DNA from: Verrucomicrobiota bacterium
Lineage (GTDB): Bacteria > Verrucomicrobiota > Verrucomicrobiia > Opitutales > Oceanipulchritudinaceae
DNA length: 64,000 bases
Assembly: GCA_021208135.1 (NCBI GenBank)
Contig: JAJOKB010000088.1
Span: 1-64,000 of the forward strand
Reading direction: 5' to 3'
The notes under the pieces: model-generated
What the model saw: the letters and a program-made list of their open reading frames with translations, nothing else
Told to the model about the DNA's origin: nothing
Database searches by the model: none
In this document: positions 62,133 to 64,000 of the stretch, piece after piece
How positions within the stretch are numbered: the stretch's first letter is position 1
Layout: each line of letters starts with the position of its first letter
Made by a program: the position numbers and the translations under genes

Positions 62133-63567
62133 TTAACCGAGATAAAGTCCTGAAAAGTTTTCTGGCTTGGGCTCCAATGCCTGCCAGCGCGAAACAAAAG
62201 ATTCTTCAGAATCGGCGAATAATGGCGAAACTTCAAAGATAAACGATGGAAGACCCGTTGAATCCGTCTCAATTTGTACGCCTGCAGCTCTCAACCACCG
62301 TGTCCACTGTCGAATCTGGTCATTGCGACAGGTTTCCGGCGAATCGAGCCCAGTGGCATTTTTAACCGGACTGAAGTCATCTTCACGACGTGTTTCTATG
62401 ACGATAGGATTGGACGCGAAGGGTAGGGCATCAAACACAAACATCTCAAACTTGATGCCATTGGGTGAACTGGGTACCACCGGCTTTCCATCCGCATCAA
62501 TGGTCTTGATCTTTTTGTCGGCACGGTGAAAGGGGAGGGCAAATGTCGCATCTTTACCGGAACCAAGCCTGTCGACAAAATCAATATTCAGCATGTGGAT
62601 CGCTATACTTCCAGCCAAATACAGCAGCTCTCCATCAGCAGTCGTAAGCTCTTGCATGGCCATTGGCATATCACTGTACTCAATCACCACCATCCTATCA
62701 TTCTGCATGCAAAAGTGCCCTACCTTTTCGGCAGGGTATGCCTTGGGAATCATCTTGCTGGACATATCGGATCGGTTTTTAAAATGAAATCCAATGAATG
62801 CCGGGTCGATACAACGCACGAGCGGATTGTCCACTTGAAAGTAACTGATGGCACGAATACCTCGGGTACGCATGTCTGCCACTGCTCCGCTGCGAACTAA
62901 AGCACGCAGCGAGCCTCCGTGGCCATCGGGGCTCATTGCAATGGCATCGGGAGCCTCAAGAATGATCTTTCCGGAAAGATCCACCGCAGGCATACGCCCC
63001 TGCATGAAAAAGAATACATCGGAAGCTTGAAGGCCAAAATAACCATTATCTTCGAATGCGGCAACGGTAGCGGCATGATTGGCATGGCTGGTCATAATAT
63101 ACCATGGAATTACGGTACCATAACGCTTCTGAGCTGCCGCAATTTTTTCGGCAAATACCTGAAATAAAGTTTTTTGTCGAATAGGGGTCACTGGATAAGT
63201 TCCTTTGGGTCCATCGTACCCAAGCCGGGTACCCTGCCCGCCTGCCACAGTGAAGGCAGCTACCTGCCCGGCGCGCAACGCAGCTTCGCCAACCTCGCGC
63301 GCACTCCTCCATTCAAGGGGATTCCCCCCCCCTTTCAGGATCCGCAAGGTAAGGGGCGGGAGCCAAACCTTCCAGATCTGCACCCGCATGGCCACTGTCA
63401 ATAACCAGATGTTGAACAAGGTTTTCCAACTCAATAAGGTCTATTTCAGCAGCTTGGCGCAGCAGATGCTGCCGTTGTTCCTCTGTCAAACCTTCCCAAA
63501 AGGCAAAAACGTGGCCTTGGCCCTGCGAGTGAAAAGTTTCGATCAACGAAATGGATTCTGTACTCAT
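62133..63567 (-). CDS. UDP-N-acetylhexosamine pyrophosphorylase-like (UAP1/UDPGP type), one frame break
   Basis: A nucleotidyltransferase of the eukaryotic UDPGP family, about 478 residues, that makes UDP-GlcNAc or a related UDP-sugar from UTP. It has AGGQGTRLGYDGPKG, QKTLFQVFAEKI, PWYIMTSHANH, FFFMQGRMPA, MSPDGHGGS and FQVDNPLVRCIDPAFIG, which follow UAP1 more closely than UDP-glucose pyrophosphorylase. The start is probably ATG 63567. The frame shifts within nine C (63324-63332; eight expected), just before the catalytic loop. Substrate specificity is inferred only. The pair with phospho-sugar mutase upstream in the pathway is consistent. Confidence 0.82.
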
Positions 63568-63674
63568 GAGGCCTGCCAAGGTATCAAACGGCTGCACCTA
63601 AAAGCCAGAATAATATCGGGACCAAATACTGTCCTTGAAATGCGCTGGGATTCGGGCATTGTCGGGCGCTTATC

Positions 63675-64000
63675 ATGACTAAAGCGGTTTCAGATATCAA
63701 TATCGTCGATAGCGTCACATTGCCAGCACCGGAATATTTCTGCAGGGAAACACAAAGAAGTGAAACGGCTGCGGAATTTGTGGCCGACTCAAGAAGTCAA
63801 ATCCACAGAATTTTATTTGGTGATGACAAGCGTTTGCTGGTGGTGGTTGGACCCTGCTCCATTCATGATACAGCAGCAGGATTGGATTATGCTCGCAGAT
63901 TGGCCGACCTGGCTAAAAAAGTTGAGTCGCGCATGAAGATAGTAATGCGGGTTTATTTTGAGAAACCTCGCACCACTGTAGGTTGGAAAGGCTTGATTAT
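63675..64000 (+). CDS. 3-deoxy-7-phosphoheptulonate (DAHP) synthase, N-terminal part
   Basis: Type I DAHP synthase condenses PEP and erythrose-4-phosphate at the entry of the shikimate pathway. The first 108 residues from ATG 63675 include VVVGPCSIHD (metal and PEP site) and VMRVYFEKPRTTVGWKGLI (substrate loop) before the window edge. The N-terminal leader resembles AroF/AroG. The isoform, and thus the feedback amino acid, cannot be decided from this part. It is divergent from the pyrophosphorylase gene, with 107 bases between their starts. Confidence 0.92.
   Translation, partial: MTKAVSDINIVDSVTLPAPEYFCRETQRSETAAEFVADSRSQIHRILFGDDKRLLVVVGPCSIHDTAAGLDYARRLADLAKKVESRMKIVMRVYFEKPRTTVGWKGLI

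Overview
The window is a bacterial chromosome segment with densely packed genes, overlapping ATGA start/stop junctions, Gram-negative envelope genes (LpoB, DUF1425, Pst system, PgsA/PgpA) and several secreted proteins. Some secreted proteins end in the 'YxxQxSxDLxxW ... FYRV' type of tail common in Verrucomicrobiota. That tail, the eukaryote-like UDP-sugar pyrophosphorylase, the SpoIVB-like S55 peptidase and the XylR-type (LacI sensor plus AraC) regulator suggest a member of Verrucomicrobiota, probably Opitutae. This placement is inference from gene content, not from a marker phylogeny.

Layout. 0-10.7 kb (+): valS 3' end, a tricorn-type S41 protease, thrS with a hairpin-rich leader, argH, pyrF, two small ORFs and trpE. 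10.7-14.7 kb (-): a LacI-sensor hybrid histidine kinase, pgpA and pgsA. 14.8-16.6 kb (+): coaD and an MFS exporter. 16.6-24.4 kb (-): a phosphate operon pstS-pstC-pstA-pstB-phoU followed by an overlapping M20 dipeptidase; both permeases carry large extra extracytoplasmic domains. 24.5-29.6 kb (-): an S55 peptidase, a secreted propeller-like protein and an AttH/CrtC-like protein joined by 4-nt overlaps. 29.7-32.3 kb (+): a COG3014-like lipoprotein, a DUF1425 lipoprotein and LpoB, a module linked to penicillin-binding protein activation. 32.3-37.9 kb (-): pyrimidine phosphorylase, dGTPase, a receiver-first histidine kinase, folD and an SH3-like protein. 38.1-45.8 kb (+): long NfeD, short NfeD, flotillin FloA, a coiled-coil protein, an MDR reductase and a SWIM/SNF2 helicase.

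From 45.8 to 60.1 kb the content is accessory and parts look more A+T-rich. It holds a REP-transposase-like gene that has lost the HUH site, flanked by copies of a 13-bp palindrome, then a DUF2339/DUF3999 membrane pair, a delta-60-repeat secreted protein, and a carbohydrate-type locus with a XylR-like regulator between two large secreted proteins. The window ends with a phospho-sugar mutase, a UDP-sugar pyrophosphorylase and the 5' part of a DAHP synthase.

A property of the whole window is that at least 25 single-base frame breaks interrupt otherwise intact conserved genes. Many sit in homopolymers of 5-9 bases. Housekeeping genes such as pyrF, coaD, folD, pstS, pstA and the phospho-sugar mutase are affected, so I read these as base-calling or assembly errors rather than gene decay, and I annotate each broken gene as one CDS. 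No rRNA, tRNA or CRISPR array was recognised.
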